A model generated the notes under the pieces. The model made no database searches and was not told where the DNA came from. It saw nothing but the letters and a program-made list of their open reading frames with translations. Shown piece after piece: positions 1 to 7,299 of a stretch of DNA of 51,203 nt. Position numbers and translations under genes: made by a program. The stretch lies in contig NZ_WHOY01000031.1 in assembly GCF_009765445.1 (NCBI RefSeq), positions 4,254,656 through 4,305,858 on the forward strand. Direction: 5' to 3'. The stretch's first letter is position 1. Each line of letters starts with the position of its first letter. Source of the DNA: Pantoea sp. BAV 3049. Lineage in GTDB: Bacteria; Pseudomonadota; Gammaproteobacteria; Enterobacterales; Enterobacteriaceae.

Positions 1-90
1 GTCACCGTTGAACGGCGTGAATGAGGAGCGTAGCGACATCGTTATTGCATCGCTGATGTCAACAATTTCGGTGTCCAATTCACCTCACAA

Positions 91-134
91 TCTTGTTATC
101 TTGTTATCTTGTTATCTTGTTATCTTGTTATCTT
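91..134. repeat. Five tandem 8-bp repeats upstream of parA (candidate centromere/operator)
   Basis: Five perfect head-to-tail copies of TCTTGTTA run from 91 to 130, followed by a partial TCTT. The same array, again five copies, lies directly after the second gene of the cassette at 1186-1225. Iterated short repeats beside a ParA/ribbon-helix-helix operon usually act as the partition site or as the operator bound by the RHH protein. That role is inferred here from position and repeat pattern. Confidence 0.75.
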
Positions 135-150
135 AATTTAAAGATAAATC

Positions 151-245
151 AATTAGTTAACAACTAATTAAGTTATTACCATAATAAAATAATTGCATAG
201 CCCGTGTTCTGGTGGCAATATTAAGTTGTTATCTTAACAACTTAA
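151..245 (+). promoter_or_regulatory. Palindromic operator region before parA
   Basis: Two perfect inverted repeats lie between the repeat array and the ParA start codon. The first has 8-bp arms (AATTAGTT at 151-158 and AACTAATT at 162-169). The second has 11-bp arms (221-231 and 235-245) with a 3-nt spacer. The second ends 12 nt before the ATG at 258 and would overlap the leader of the message. It is a likely autoregulatory operator; no exact promoter elements are claimed. Confidence 0.5.
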
Positions 246-257
246 TATGAGGCTATA

Positions 258-884
258 ATGATTATTGTATTAGGTAGTCAAAAAGGTGGTGTTGGCAAAA
301 GTACACTTGCGGTATCAATAGCCGCATATCTGATGTCATCAGGCAATCGCGTGATTATTGTCGACGCAGACGACCAGAAATCAGTATTAACCTGGTACAA
401 CAACCGCCCTGAAGATCGCCCCCATATTCCGGTGACAGGAGCAACAGGCAACATCAAAGCAATGTTAAAGGAACACGAAAAATCCTATGATTTTGTCATT
501 GCAGACTGTGCTGGCCGTGATAGTGCAGAAATGCGTAGTGGATTGATGGCCGCAAATGTTTTCATTTCTCCTTTGCGTCCTTCTCAGATGGACCTGGATG
601 TTGTGCCTCATACATGCTCCGTTTTTACAGCAGCAAAAGATTTTAATGAGGATGTTCGGGGATATCTCGTTTTAAACATGACTCCCACAAACATGTTTGT
701 TAATGAAGCCAATCAGGCAGCTGAAGTACTTAAGGATTACCCTGAAATGCATCTGGCGAACTCCCGGGTATGTGATCGTAAAGCACATAGAGATGCCTGG
801 GCCGAATCAATGACAATTTTTGAAACGCAAAATGATAAAGCACAGCAAGAAATCGAAGCGTTAGTTAAAGAGGTTATTCTGTGA
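258..884 (+). CDS. parA: ParA/ParF-like partition ATPase
   Basis: This 208-aa protein is a small ParA-type (class Ib, ParF-like) ATPase that would move plasmid copies along the nucleoid for segregation. The deviant Walker A motif KGGVGKS is at residues 9-15, the Walker A' VDADDQ at 35-40, and a DFVIADCAGR Walker B-type segment near 78-87. It lacks the N-terminal helix-turn-helix of large ParA proteins, so its own operator binding is unlikely. The next gene starts before this one stops (4-nt overlap, GTGA), which indicates translational coupling. Length and gene order match the ParF/ParG arrangement; exact family membership is not proven. Confidence 0.88.
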   Translation: MIIVLGSQKGGVGKSTLAVSIAAYLMSSGNRVIIVDADDQKSVLTWYNNRPEDRPHIPVTGATGNIKAMLKEHEKSYDFVIADCAGRDSAEMRSGLMAANVFISPLRPSQMDLDVVPHTCSVFTAAKDFNEDVRGYLVLNMTPTNMFVNEANQAAEVLKDYPEMHLANSRVCDRKAHRDAWAESMTIFETQNDKAQQEIEALVKEVIL

Positions 885-1183
885 GAAATAGAGCAAACAC
901 TCCACCTCGTGACGAGGCAGCATTTATTAACGGTGGCACGGCTGGCCTTGATAATGCCAAAAAGTCATCAGATAAATCATCGGTTGTAAGCAAAGCAAAA
1001 CCAGTGAGTATTTCCTTTTTTGAAGAAAACCTAAAAGACATTGATGACCTTATAACGGCAGAGATGGTTTCAGGTAAAGGCAGAGTGAATCGTTCTGATG
1101 TTGTCAGGGCGGCGGTAGAAGCACTAAAAACACTATCAAAAACAGAGATATCACGATTGATAGCAGAAGCAAAGCAAAGATAA
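881..1183 (+). CDS. Ribbon-helix-helix partition partner of ParA (ParG/ParB-like)
   Basis: This 100-aa basic protein has a disordered, Ser/Lys-rich N-terminal half and a C-terminal half (about residues 42-95) with the strand-helix-helix pattern of ribbon-helix-helix DNA-binding proteins (segment PVSISFFEENLKDIDDL, then NRSDVVRAAVEAL). It starts with GTG at 881, inside the parA stop region. Such proteins bind the iterated centromere through the RHH fold and stimulate the ATPase through the flexible N-terminus. It is flanked on both sides by the same TCTTGTTA arrays. The role is inferred from fold pattern and operon context; I do not recognise a named orthologue. Confidence 0.78.
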   Translation: MRNRANTPPRDEAAFINGGTAGLDNAKKSSDKSSVVSKAKPVSISFFEENLKDIDDLITAEMVSGKGRVNRSDVVRAAVEALKTLSKTEISRLIAEAKQR

Positions 1184-1185
1184 CG

Positions 1186-1225
1186 TCTTGTTATCTTGTT
1201 ATCTTGTTATCTTGTTATCTTGTTA
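1186..1225. repeat. Second array of five TCTTGTTA repeats downstream of the parA cassette
   Basis: Five perfect 8-bp tandem copies start 2 nt after the stop codon of the RHH gene. Unit, copy number and orientation are identical to the array at 91-130, so the cassette is bracketed by direct copies of the same site. It could be a second centromere half or the footprint of cassette duplication. Confidence 0.75.
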
Positions 1226-1369
1226 TGATAATCTTAGGCATAATTCGAGGTAAGCCGCAAAGTTGCTGGCATTCCCCTTCCTCTAGACATCGATATGCCC
1301 ACAAAACAGATGGCTAAGCGATCCATTGGACATTCAGGTAATAAAAACCATAAACATAAGGTAACTATC

Positions 1370-1645
1370 ATGGGTTTTGTAAATAACATCACGTACAAGA
1401 AAAGACCACTACCCGAAGCCGCCACTTCTGAAAATTTTTGCACAAAAGATTTAGAGTTTTTCTGCCCATTCTATGTTGTTTCCGAAGAAGGGCGGTTACT
1501 CAAAGATAATCAGGATGGAACCTACACCGATTTAAACTTCACAGGGAAACTATATGTAAACTGCGAAGATAAAGACTATAATGCATATTGGTTTAGTTTT
1601 GATGAAACAGGAAATCTGTTCGAGACCAGCCTGATTCTATATTAA
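1370..1645 (+). CDS. Uncharacterised 91-aa protein
   Basis: The ATG at 1370 is preceded by AAGGTAAC about 6 nt upstream, so it is preferred over the ATG at 1295. The product is acidic, about 91 aa, with no signal peptide, membrane segment or motif I recognise. It has many aromatic residues in the second half (YVNCEDKDYNAYWFSFDE). It stands alone between the partition cassette and the recombinase. Coding status rests on an uninterrupted frame and a plausible ribosome-binding site. Confidence 0.45.
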   Translation: MGFVNNITYKKRPLPEAATSENFCTKDLEFFCPFYVVSEEGRLLKDNQDGTYTDLNFTGKLYVNCEDKDYNAYWFSFDETGNLFETSLILY

Positions 1646-1937
1646 TAAGCCGCGCTGCGAATTTCACTGCTCACCTAGGTACAATAGTAAAAGTGTCCAT
1701 AAAATACTTCTGATGATCGTATTTATTTTTATTGACCTGTTACCGAAACCATGAGTCTGTTCAGAGCTTGCATCTGAGCAGGCGAAGGGTTGGACAAGCC
1801 TGACGGGCGCGCCAGGCTGTCACATTGAGGTATGCTCTATATATACCACCAGTAAAGATACCGACGAATGTTATTGTGACCACATAAGTGATACCATAGT
1901 ACGCAAGACCACTTAAATGTTACCAGAAGGACAAATA
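1646..1937. other. Gene-free stretch upstream of the recombinase
   Basis: No credible reading frame is seen in this roughly 290-bp stretch. It is AT-rich with several short near-palindromic sequences just before the recombinase gene. This is where a resolution (res) site would be expected for a serine resolvase, but no clear three-subsite pattern could be recognised by eye. Confidence 0.3.
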
Positions 1938-2567
1938 ATGTTCGTTTTTGGTTACCTCCGGGCATCCACCTCAGAGCAGGATGCCAGCCGGGCAAAAAAT
2001 GCACTGAAGGCATTTGCAAACCAACATGGCCACCGTATTGCTGGCTGGTATATCGATAATGTCTCCGGTACTACAATGAACCGTCCTGAACTGATCAGGC
2101 TTCTTGGGGATGCGGAGCCTAGCGATGTCATTCTTATTGAACAGGTCGACAGGCTTACCCGCTTGGATGATGCAGGCTGGGAGACACTCAGAAAGCAAAT
2201 CACCGACAAGCAGCTGGCCATTGTCAGTCTTGATCTACCGACCAGCCATCTGGCGCTATCCAGCGCAGTAAGTGATGACTTTACCCGAAGCATGCTGAAG
2301 GCCGTAAATAGCATGATGCTGGATATGCTCGCCGCTATTGCCCGAAAAGACTACGAGGATCGGCGACGTCGTCAGGCTGAAGGTATAAGCAAGGCAAAAG
2401 CGGAGGGTAGATATAGGGGCAGGGTAGCCGATGCGCAGAAACATGAATTAATACGCACACTTCGTCTTACGCACGGCAAATCCTTGAGGGAAACAGCCCG
2501 TCTGGCTGGAGTGTCAAAAATGACAGTGATACGCGTCTGCAGCAGTTCTGAAGGTGAGGAAGCGTAA
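1938..2567 (+). CDS. Serine recombinase (resolvase/invertase family)
   Basis: This 209-aa small serine recombinase would cut and rejoin DNA for multimer resolution or inversion. The N-terminal catalytic domain starts FGYLRAS with the nucleophile Ser10 and Arg8. The conserved VDRLTR segment supplies Arg72 and Arg75. A C-terminal helix-turn-helix (GKSLRETARLAGVSKMTV) ends the protein. The ATG at 1938 is chosen because AGAAGGA lies just upstream and the family begins right at the first beta strand; an earlier in-frame ATG at 1917 would add seven residues. No transposase is adjacent, so it is more likely a plasmid dimer resolvase or a transposon remnant than part of an intact Tn3 element. Confidence 0.9.
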   Translation: MFVFGYLRASTSEQDASRAKNALKAFANQHGHRIAGWYIDNVSGTTMNRPELIRLLGDAEPSDVILIEQVDRLTRLDDAGWETLRKQITDKQLAIVSLDLPTSHLALSSAVSDDFTRSMLKAVNSMMLDMLAAIARKDYEDRRRRQAEGISKAKAEGRYRGRVADAQKHELIRTLRLTHGKSLRETARLAGVSKMTVIRVCSSSEGEEA

Positions 2568-2756
2568 TCCCCGGACCAGCCTCCGATGAAACTCAGGTAC
2601 CAGAACTCCAGCTCCGGTATAATAACTTCCATTGGACTTCAAAACCTTATTATAAACGCGCTCAATACGCTGGGCTTCACCAGTACGACCAGGCAGAGTG
2701 GACACACAACGGCCTGCGGGACTTTCAGTAATAACTGCGGGATATTGGATTGATGA
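2568..2756. other. Gene-free stretch after the recombinase
   Basis: These 189 bp carry no reading frame that I can defend on either strand. Frames in both directions are open for short runs, which may indicate a decayed gene, but no recognisable protein family was seen. Confidence 0.25.
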
Positions 2757-3227
2757 ATGGCTAGGCAGGGTAAATACGTTAGCATTGCTGGATCTCCAAA
2801 CAGCCCTATAGCTCACCCTGACGGGTTGGCTTGCTATGGGCGCGTGCCAGAGATTGAAACGAAAAATGACTTTATTCCAGCTGGGGATATTTTCCTGCGT
2901 GTGGGGAGGCATACAGGGCCTAATCGTGGCTTTGGTGTTAACCATATTTGGGCTGAACATGAGAAAGAATTAGCCCGGCTTGGCTATAATACAATCAGTG
3001 ATGTTGCTCGCTTTGTGCGGGATATTATCCAGCCAGGAGCCCCCATTTATTGTGAGTTTAATCATCCGGGCGGGAAACACAGAACGACTGTTCTAAAATC
3101 TGCTTTGGGTATGGTGATTCTGGAGCCAAGAGAAGCTCCAGAGACTGATTCCGGTTGGATTTATGTGGTTGTAACGGCTTATTCGAAGCGTAATCCACAT
3201 GGTGTACAGATAGGCAGAATTATATAA
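2757..3227 (+). CDS. Orphan protein resembling a PBECR-type RNase toxin domain (tentative)
   Basis: This 156-aa protein has no signal peptide or membrane segment. After a short N-terminal part it shows HTGPNRGFGVNHIWAEHE (from about residue 52), then a helix, then a run of strands ending in TAYSKRNPHGVQIGRI. The order conserved His early, GKHRTTVL in the middle, and a terminal strand pair resembles small nuclease toxin domains of the phage-Barnase-EndoU-ColicinE5/D-RelE-like (PBECR) group. Those domains normally sit at the C-terminus of larger polymorphic toxins or phage head proteins; here one stands alone without an obvious immunity gene. The assignment is by pattern memory only. The start is uncertain because no strong ribosome-binding site is visible. 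Confidence 0.4.
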   Translation: MARQGKYVSIAGSPNSPIAHPDGLACYGRVPEIETKNDFIPAGDIFLRVGRHTGPNRGFGVNHIWAEHEKELARLGYNTISDVARFVRDIIQPGAPIYCEFNHPGGKHRTTVLKSALGMVILEPREAPETDSGWIYVVVTAYSKRNPHGVQIGRII

Positions 3228-3252
3228 AAAAACAGGGCGCATATAGCGCCCT
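3226..3252. terminator. Hairpin terminator after the orphan gene
   Basis: A perfect 6-bp stem (GGGCGC at 3235-3240, GCGCCC at 3246-3251) has a 5-nt loop. It is flanked by an A-run at 3226-3232, which becomes a U-tract for minus-strand transcription. On the plus strand it directly follows the stop codon of the 2757-3227 gene but lacks a strong T-run. It may work mainly against leftward transcripts. Confidence 0.6.
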
Positions 3253-3522
3253 TATGAATTTGTTGGTAGTCGCAGCATTTCTTTAGCACTAAGGGTTCAG
3301 AAACCGACTCATGTCGTAACTACCCGGCAGGTGATCAGCCACCTGACTGCCCGGCACAGAAGGCCTGTATCTGATTTGCGCCCCCTGCGTATGCTCTTGC
3401 AGTAAGATAATACTAGACTAATATGACAGGATATGCAACCGCCATTATCAACGTCAGACGGCACGGGGAGCGGCCTAACGGTTGTCTGGCTACATCAGGG
3501 ACGACCAGATGTAACTCTACGA

Positions 3523-3735
3523 CTAATCATCCTTTCCTGACACTCCCCGTCCGGCCATCAGCGTAAACTGGTAGGGCAGGGAGGTATTCCTTTCAGGCTC
3601 TGCTTGCCATATCTGACTTAAGCGGCTGGGGATAAATTTACCAGACCAGATTTTTATGACGTCGTTCCCGCCTTTTAGGCGTAGGGGAAGAAAATTTATG
3701 TATATCGCCCCGAAGTCATCGTTTTGAACTGGAGA
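3523..3735 (-). pseudogene. C-terminal remnant of a DUF2913-like gene
   Basis: The minus-strand frame ending at 3523 encodes a stretch alignable by eye to the end of the gene at 5610-6230. INFLPLRLKGGNDVIKIW here corresponds to INPLLTRLTGNVGAVVKLF there, and SLPYQFTLMA to SLPHQFMLVA. Only about the last 65-70 residues are present. The N-terminal two thirds are missing, and the HEPN-motif gene ends where the homology begins. This looks like an old second copy truncated by insertion or deletion. The left part of the fragment is approximate. Confidence 0.6.
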
Positions 3736-4378
3736 ATAATAATTCAATATTTTCAAAGTGTTCTTTTATTATGCTAATAATAAAATCAAGTGAACCTTTT
3801 AGAAAGATAACTTCATCATTCTGGAAATACAATGTCCCATTACTGAGTGATGTAAGACTGTTTAACTTATCTTTATCATTTGTAATAATAGCATTATTAT
3901 GTATACATGCATTCCTTAACCTAGTAAGTTGGTTTAATAATTTCATGTTTTCGGAATGAACCATTCCGAAGACTTTTTTGAGAATAATGTTGCACCTTTC
4001 AATCCCAGTTCCGTTTATATCTTTATAGCTCAATGGAAATTTCATTGCATCCATTCTTTTATTACAAAAGTTAGTAAGATGAAATTCCAGCATACTGTAA
4101 ATTGTCAGAAAAGAGGAACGCCTGAAACAGGATGGTAATGAAACCGTATAAGTATCAACGACATCCTCAAAAGAATAACTGGCATATTGTTTATATGAAT
4201 AATATTCAGTGTCTGGACCTTCGTCTACTTCTATTACATGCATTGAAGGTTCTTTTTCTTCAAATGCTTTTAGCGAATGCAATATAACATCTTCTGTTTC
4301 AGATACAAGACACTCCATCAGGACCGTTGTATTTTTTAGTTGAAAAACGAGAGCATCAAAAGGAACTAATAACTTCAT
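3716..4378 (-). CDS. HEPN-motif protein, possible RNase toxin or defence protein
   Basis: This 220-aa protein begins at an ATG with GGAGTG about 8 nt upstream. It is AT-rich and mostly helical in its C-terminal two thirds. The segment LTRLRNACIHNN carries Arg155 and His160 in the RNxxxH arrangement that defines the active site of HEPN RNases (Rx4-6H). Preceding helices (FLTIYSMLEFHLTNFCNK) fit the HEPN four-helix fold. HEPN proteins act as toxins, abortive-infection effectors or RNA processors, often with a nucleotidyltransferase partner; none is adjacent. Base composition differs from the tra region, suggesting separate acquisition. The family assignment depends on one motif plus predicted helices. 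Confidence 0.55.
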   Translation of the reverse strand: MKLLVPFDALVFQLKNTTVLMECLVSETEDVILHSLKAFEEKEPSMHVIEVDEGPDTEYYSYKQYASYSFEDVVDTYTVSLPSCFRRSSFLTIYSMLEFHLTNFCNKRMDAMKFPLSYKDINGTGIERCNIILKKVFGMVHSENMKLLNQLTRLRNACIHNNAIITNDKDKLNSLTSLSNGTLYFQNDEVIFLKGSLDFIISIIKEHFENIELLFSSSKR

Positions 4379-4479
4379 CGAAACACTCCAGTAAATATTA
4401 AAAAGTCAAAAAAGCCTTGCCAGCAACAGCGCCCACTACATGACTAATCAAACCAGCCATCTGCAGCGGCATATCCGGC

Positions 4480-5565
4480 TCACTTCTCAACAGGCGTGAT
4501 AACAACAGGTAAGTTGTCCACGTCCTCGGAGTTCACTGGTACCGGGGGCAACCACTTTAATTTGGGTTTCCGCTCATGGGCAAGTTCCGGCTTTTTGCTT
4601 CCCGTCCAGTATGTATGCCAGTGCCCCCGGCGTATATGAGGACGTTTGCCGCCCGTTGCTGTCGGTCGGCCTTCACTGGCGGGTTCAGACTGGCGATATT
4701 GACGTATGGCCTGCCCCATCCTAATACCCACATCCCATTCCCTGATGGCTGTTGCCGGCGATTCATGGTCCAGGTGAACCTGCCTTTTATTCTTCTCTGG
4801 ACGTTTGAGTTGACTGACTTCTCTGATGTCATTCATCTGTGAACAGATATAAAGCACCATTGATAGCTGTGCGTTAAGAAGATTAAATTCTCTTTCCCTG
4901 AAATCCTTGATATCCTGATTAACCGTCACAACTACCTCGCCGTCGATGCATTCCATCTGCCGTGAATCGATAAGTCCTTCACGTGAGTCCTTTATCCGGA
5001 TAACATTGTTGACGACATCAACGTCTTTTTCTTTCAGGCCAGAAACTCCCTGACCTTGTTTCAAATCATCAATAATGAAAAGGCGGATAATATTCCCGTC
5101 ATTATTATAAAGCGGATAAAAGAAGAAGCCATTTATTGGGTAGGAAGTGAGAAGCTCAGTGTGCAGTTCTTCGGCAGAAACATAAATACTCCATGCGGGA
5201 AGCTCCTTCAGAACCTGAGCCGGAATGTTATCAACATAGGTACCGGCCACATCGCTGATAATATCAGCGCTCAGTCGGTAAATTTTCTTTGTATAGCGCC
5301 AGTATATAAAACTCAGAACACTGTAGGGTGATAATTTGTTTTTCTGAAAAAGATATTCTATTTTTGCGGCCTGTTTTTCATCTTTATGCTGACGCTGAAG
5401 AAGATTCATCAGGATTCGTTCTTCATCCTTTCTGTCGATGAATACTAATGGATTATCACTACGTTTTTTCTTTCTGAATGAAAAAAGTTGGTCCTCAAGG
5501 CCAGGGATCGCGCTGATAGCTTTCTCTATCTTTTTCAGAAAACCTGGTTGCTTTAATTGCGACAT
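4480..5565 (-). CDS. AcrVA2-like protein (putative anti-CRISPR family)
   Basis: This 361-aa protein has a strong ribosome-binding site (AAGGAGAGGG) before its ATG. The C-terminal portion contains RPHIRRGHWHTYWTG followed by a basic, proline-rich tail (KPKLKWLPPVPVN), a signature I associate with AcrVA2 and its many plasmid-borne relatives. AcrVA2 from Moraxella blocks type V-A CRISPR by preventing Cas12a production through action on its mRNA or nascent chain. Plasmid homologues in Enterobacteriaceae are common but mostly untested. The first 250 residues are mixed alpha/beta with no other motif I recognise. Next to it on the same strand lies the DUF2913-like gene (45-nt gap), so they may be co-transcribed. 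Activity against Cas12a here is inference. Confidence 0.6.
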   Translation of the reverse strand: MSQLKQPGFLKKIEKAISAIPGLEDQLFSFRKKKRSDNPLVFIDRKDEERILMNLLQRQHKDEKQAAKIEYLFQKNKLSPYSVLSFIYWRYTKKIYRLSADIISDVAGTYVDNIPAQVLKELPAWSIYVSAEELHTELLTSYPINGFFFYPLYNNDGNIIRLFIIDDLKQGQGVSGLKEKDVDVVNNVIRIKDSREGLIDSRQMECIDGEVVVTVNQDIKDFREREFNLLNAQLSMVLYICSQMNDIREVSQLKRPEKNKRQVHLDHESPATAIREWDVGIRMGQAIRQYRQSEPASEGRPTATGGKRPHIRRGHWHTYWTGSKKPELAHERKPKLKWLPPVPVNSEDVDNLPVVITPVEK

Positions 5566-5609
5566 ATCCCTCTCCTTATGGTGTCCTTTAAATACCTGGA
5601 ATAATCATA

Positions 5610-6230
5610 TCATGCGATTTTGTGAAGGTGCGCTCCGGAAACCTGACGGGCTACCAGCATAAACTGGTGGGGCAGGGAGGCATCCTGTGCCGAATCAGCC
5701 TGCCAGCCACACCGGTTAAACAGCTTTACCACGGCCCCAACATTACCGGTCAGGCGCGTCAGCAGCGGATTTATCTGTCGCCCATCGTCGTCAAATGCCG
5801 CGTCGAGGTTAGTCCGTGAGAGATAAATGCCGTTCACGTCGGCATTCAGGGCTAAGGCATACCGCCCGGACCATTCCCGATCGCTCAACAGGCGGTAATT
5901 CCAGCTCATGTCTTTCGCGGTTTCCAGGGCATAGGTCAGCCGGAACAGGTCGTTTTGCTCAGACAGTTCGCCGGTGCAGGAGCGCCAGAGGTAATTCAGC
6001 TTGCTGGCCAGCTTCGCGCTGACGCCCAGCTGGCGTCCCTGTTTCAGAAGCCACTCGATATCGGGCGCCACATCACGCGAAAAACGCCTTTGCTTCAGCG
6101 CGGTCGCCAGCCAGCGGGTGAGAAAGAGATTTTCCTGTGCCGGTGACAGCACATCGCCGTTCTGCCTGGCCAGCGCAAGTGCCACCAGGGCGCACCATGC
6201 CAGATGGCCCGATTTTTCTGTCAGCGTCAC
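5610..6230 (-). CDS. DUF2913-like protein
   Basis: This roughly 206-aa protein of unknown function has the sequence pattern I recall for DUF2913 (GHLAWCALVALALARQ near the N-terminus, WLATALKQRRF, LGVSAKLASKLNYLW). It appears cytoplasmic, with no signal peptide. The frame extends to an ATG at 6293, but no ribosome-binding site precedes that codon. The GTG at 6230, behind AAGGAAAAGAG, puts the start just ahead of the conserved block and is preferred. A truncated second copy of its C-terminus lies at about 3523-3735. It is the probable upstream partner of the AcrVA2-like gene. Confidence 0.6.
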   Translation of the reverse strand: MTLTEKSGHLAWCALVALALARQNGDVLSPAQENLFLTRWLATALKQRRFSRDVAPDIEWLLKQGRQLGVSAKLASKLNYLWRSCTGELSEQNDLFRLTYALETAKDMSWNYRLLSDREWSGRYALALNADVNGIYLSRTNLDAAFDDDGRQINPLLTRLTGNVGAVVKLFNRCGWQADSAQDASLPHQFMLVARQVSGAHLHKIA

Positions 6231-6352
6231 TGAGTGCTCTTTTCCTTCTTTATTCTGTCCACAAAATTCTGGCGGGTTCCCGCTTACGATCATACTGAGA
6301 GTATTTTATCCGGAACAGCAACAAAGTGGCATCCGGAACCGTCTGCATCCGC

Positions 6353-7258
6353 TCAGCGCATGGCCCAGGCGTAATGTTTTTCCGCGTAATCGTACAGACG
6401 GTAAGTATTATACTCATCACCACCGATGAAAATCCCGTTATCCACTATCCCCTCGGCCAGCCGCTGCGTGTACCGGTGCGCGGCCTCATCCAGCTCTGTC
6501 CGGCTTCCCCATGCCCCCTGCAGCTTGCGCCAGTGCAGCCTTACGGCTTTCAGCTGACGACACATCTGCTGGCAGATGAAGTAGCAGGCCACCACGTTGC
6601 GCGCATCGCCCACAAAAACGACGTCGCTGTCCGGGCGGATCATTTCGTTCCACAGGTAGATATCGTGGCAGCCCAGCATCATGGCCACCCGCTTTGCCAC
6701 AAAACCGCCGTACCAGTAATACGCTGTGCGGGGGATGTTCAGGCGACGGCTCTCGGCAATATTACCGGTGAGGAATGACAGCAGGTCAGACTCCGTCAGC
6801 TCACGGACCAGCGCCTCCAGCACCCTGTGCCAGGCGTCTGTCTCACTGACTTCAGACAGCACAGCAAAATGGCGACTGACAATGCCGGCAATCAGCTGCT
6901 CCGGCACGGCGGTATCACTTTCTGCCTGAAGGGACAGTTTACGGCACAGTTCCTCGCGATCCACCAGGGCATTCAGCATGGCTTCGGAAGTTACGTTTTG
7001 CGCGGTGGCCAGCGATGCGACACGTTCACGCAGGTTGTCAGAGAGAAAGACGCCAGCCCCGGCAGCAACCGCCGACGGTATCCTGACGCGGCGTGATACG
7101 GGCTTGTAGATTTCGCCGGTCTCAGGCCTGATTTTCAGGCCTGCCTTAAGCCAGCGGCTCAGCTCCTGAGGAAGGATATCCGGGTTGTCCTTCAGAAAGC
7201 GCGCCCGGTTTCCGCGCGCCGTTCCGTACACGCTGTCAATGTAGTCGGTCAGCAGCAT
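6353..7258 (-). CDS. Unknown plasmid protein with a probable N-terminal helix-turn-helix
   Basis: The protein is about 301 aa. The first 50 residues (YIDSVYGTARGNRARFLK, then ILPQELSRWLKAGLKI) look like a compact Cro/YdaS-type helix-turn-helix. The remaining 250 residues are helical, with a Trp/Tyr-rich block (RTAYYWYGGFVAKRVAMM). No enzyme motif was found. The ATG at 7258 is preferred over a GTG at 7288 because the GTG lies inside a 14-bp perfect palindrome, which fits an operator better than coding sequence. The protein could be a regulator or a replication/maintenance accessory; it sits next to the replication origin. I do not recognise the family. Confidence 0.6.
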   Translation of the reverse strand: MLLTDYIDSVYGTARGNRARFLKDNPDILPQELSRWLKAGLKIRPETGEIYKPVSRRVRIPSAVAAGAGVFLSDNLRERVASLATAQNVTSEAMLNALVDREELCRKLSLQAESDTAVPEQLIAGIVSRHFAVLSEVSETDAWHRVLEALVRELTESDLLSFLTGNIAESRRLNIPRTAYYWYGGFVAKRVAMMLGCHDIYLWNEMIRPDSDVVFVGDARNVVACYFICQQMCRQLKAVRLHWRKLQGAWGSRTELDEAAHRYTQRLAEGIVDNGIFIGGDEYNTYRLYDYAEKHYAWAMR

Positions 7259-7274
7259 AACGATATCCACAGAA

Positions 7275-7288
7275 GTGTTTATAAACAC
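7275..7288. promoter_or_regulatory. 14-bp perfect palindrome, likely operator
   Basis: GTGTTTATAAACAC is a perfect dyad 16 nt upstream of the proposed ATG of the helix-turn-helix protein. Its size, symmetry and position suggest an autoregulatory operator. Confidence 0.45.
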
Positions 7289-7299
7289 AACCGTTTATA

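Noticed and set aside
91..134. TCTTGTTA arrays as a possible CRISPR
   Set aside because: The 8-bp units are head to tail without spacers; this is an iteron/centromere-type array.
1938..2567. Recombinase as part of an intact Tn3-type transposon
   Set aside because: No transposase gene, terminal inverted repeats or target duplication could be seen in the window.
2514..2960. 148-aa minus-strand frame across the recombinase end and the orphan gene
   Set aside because: It overlaps two better supported plus-strand genes, has no ribosome-binding site, and resembles no family I know.
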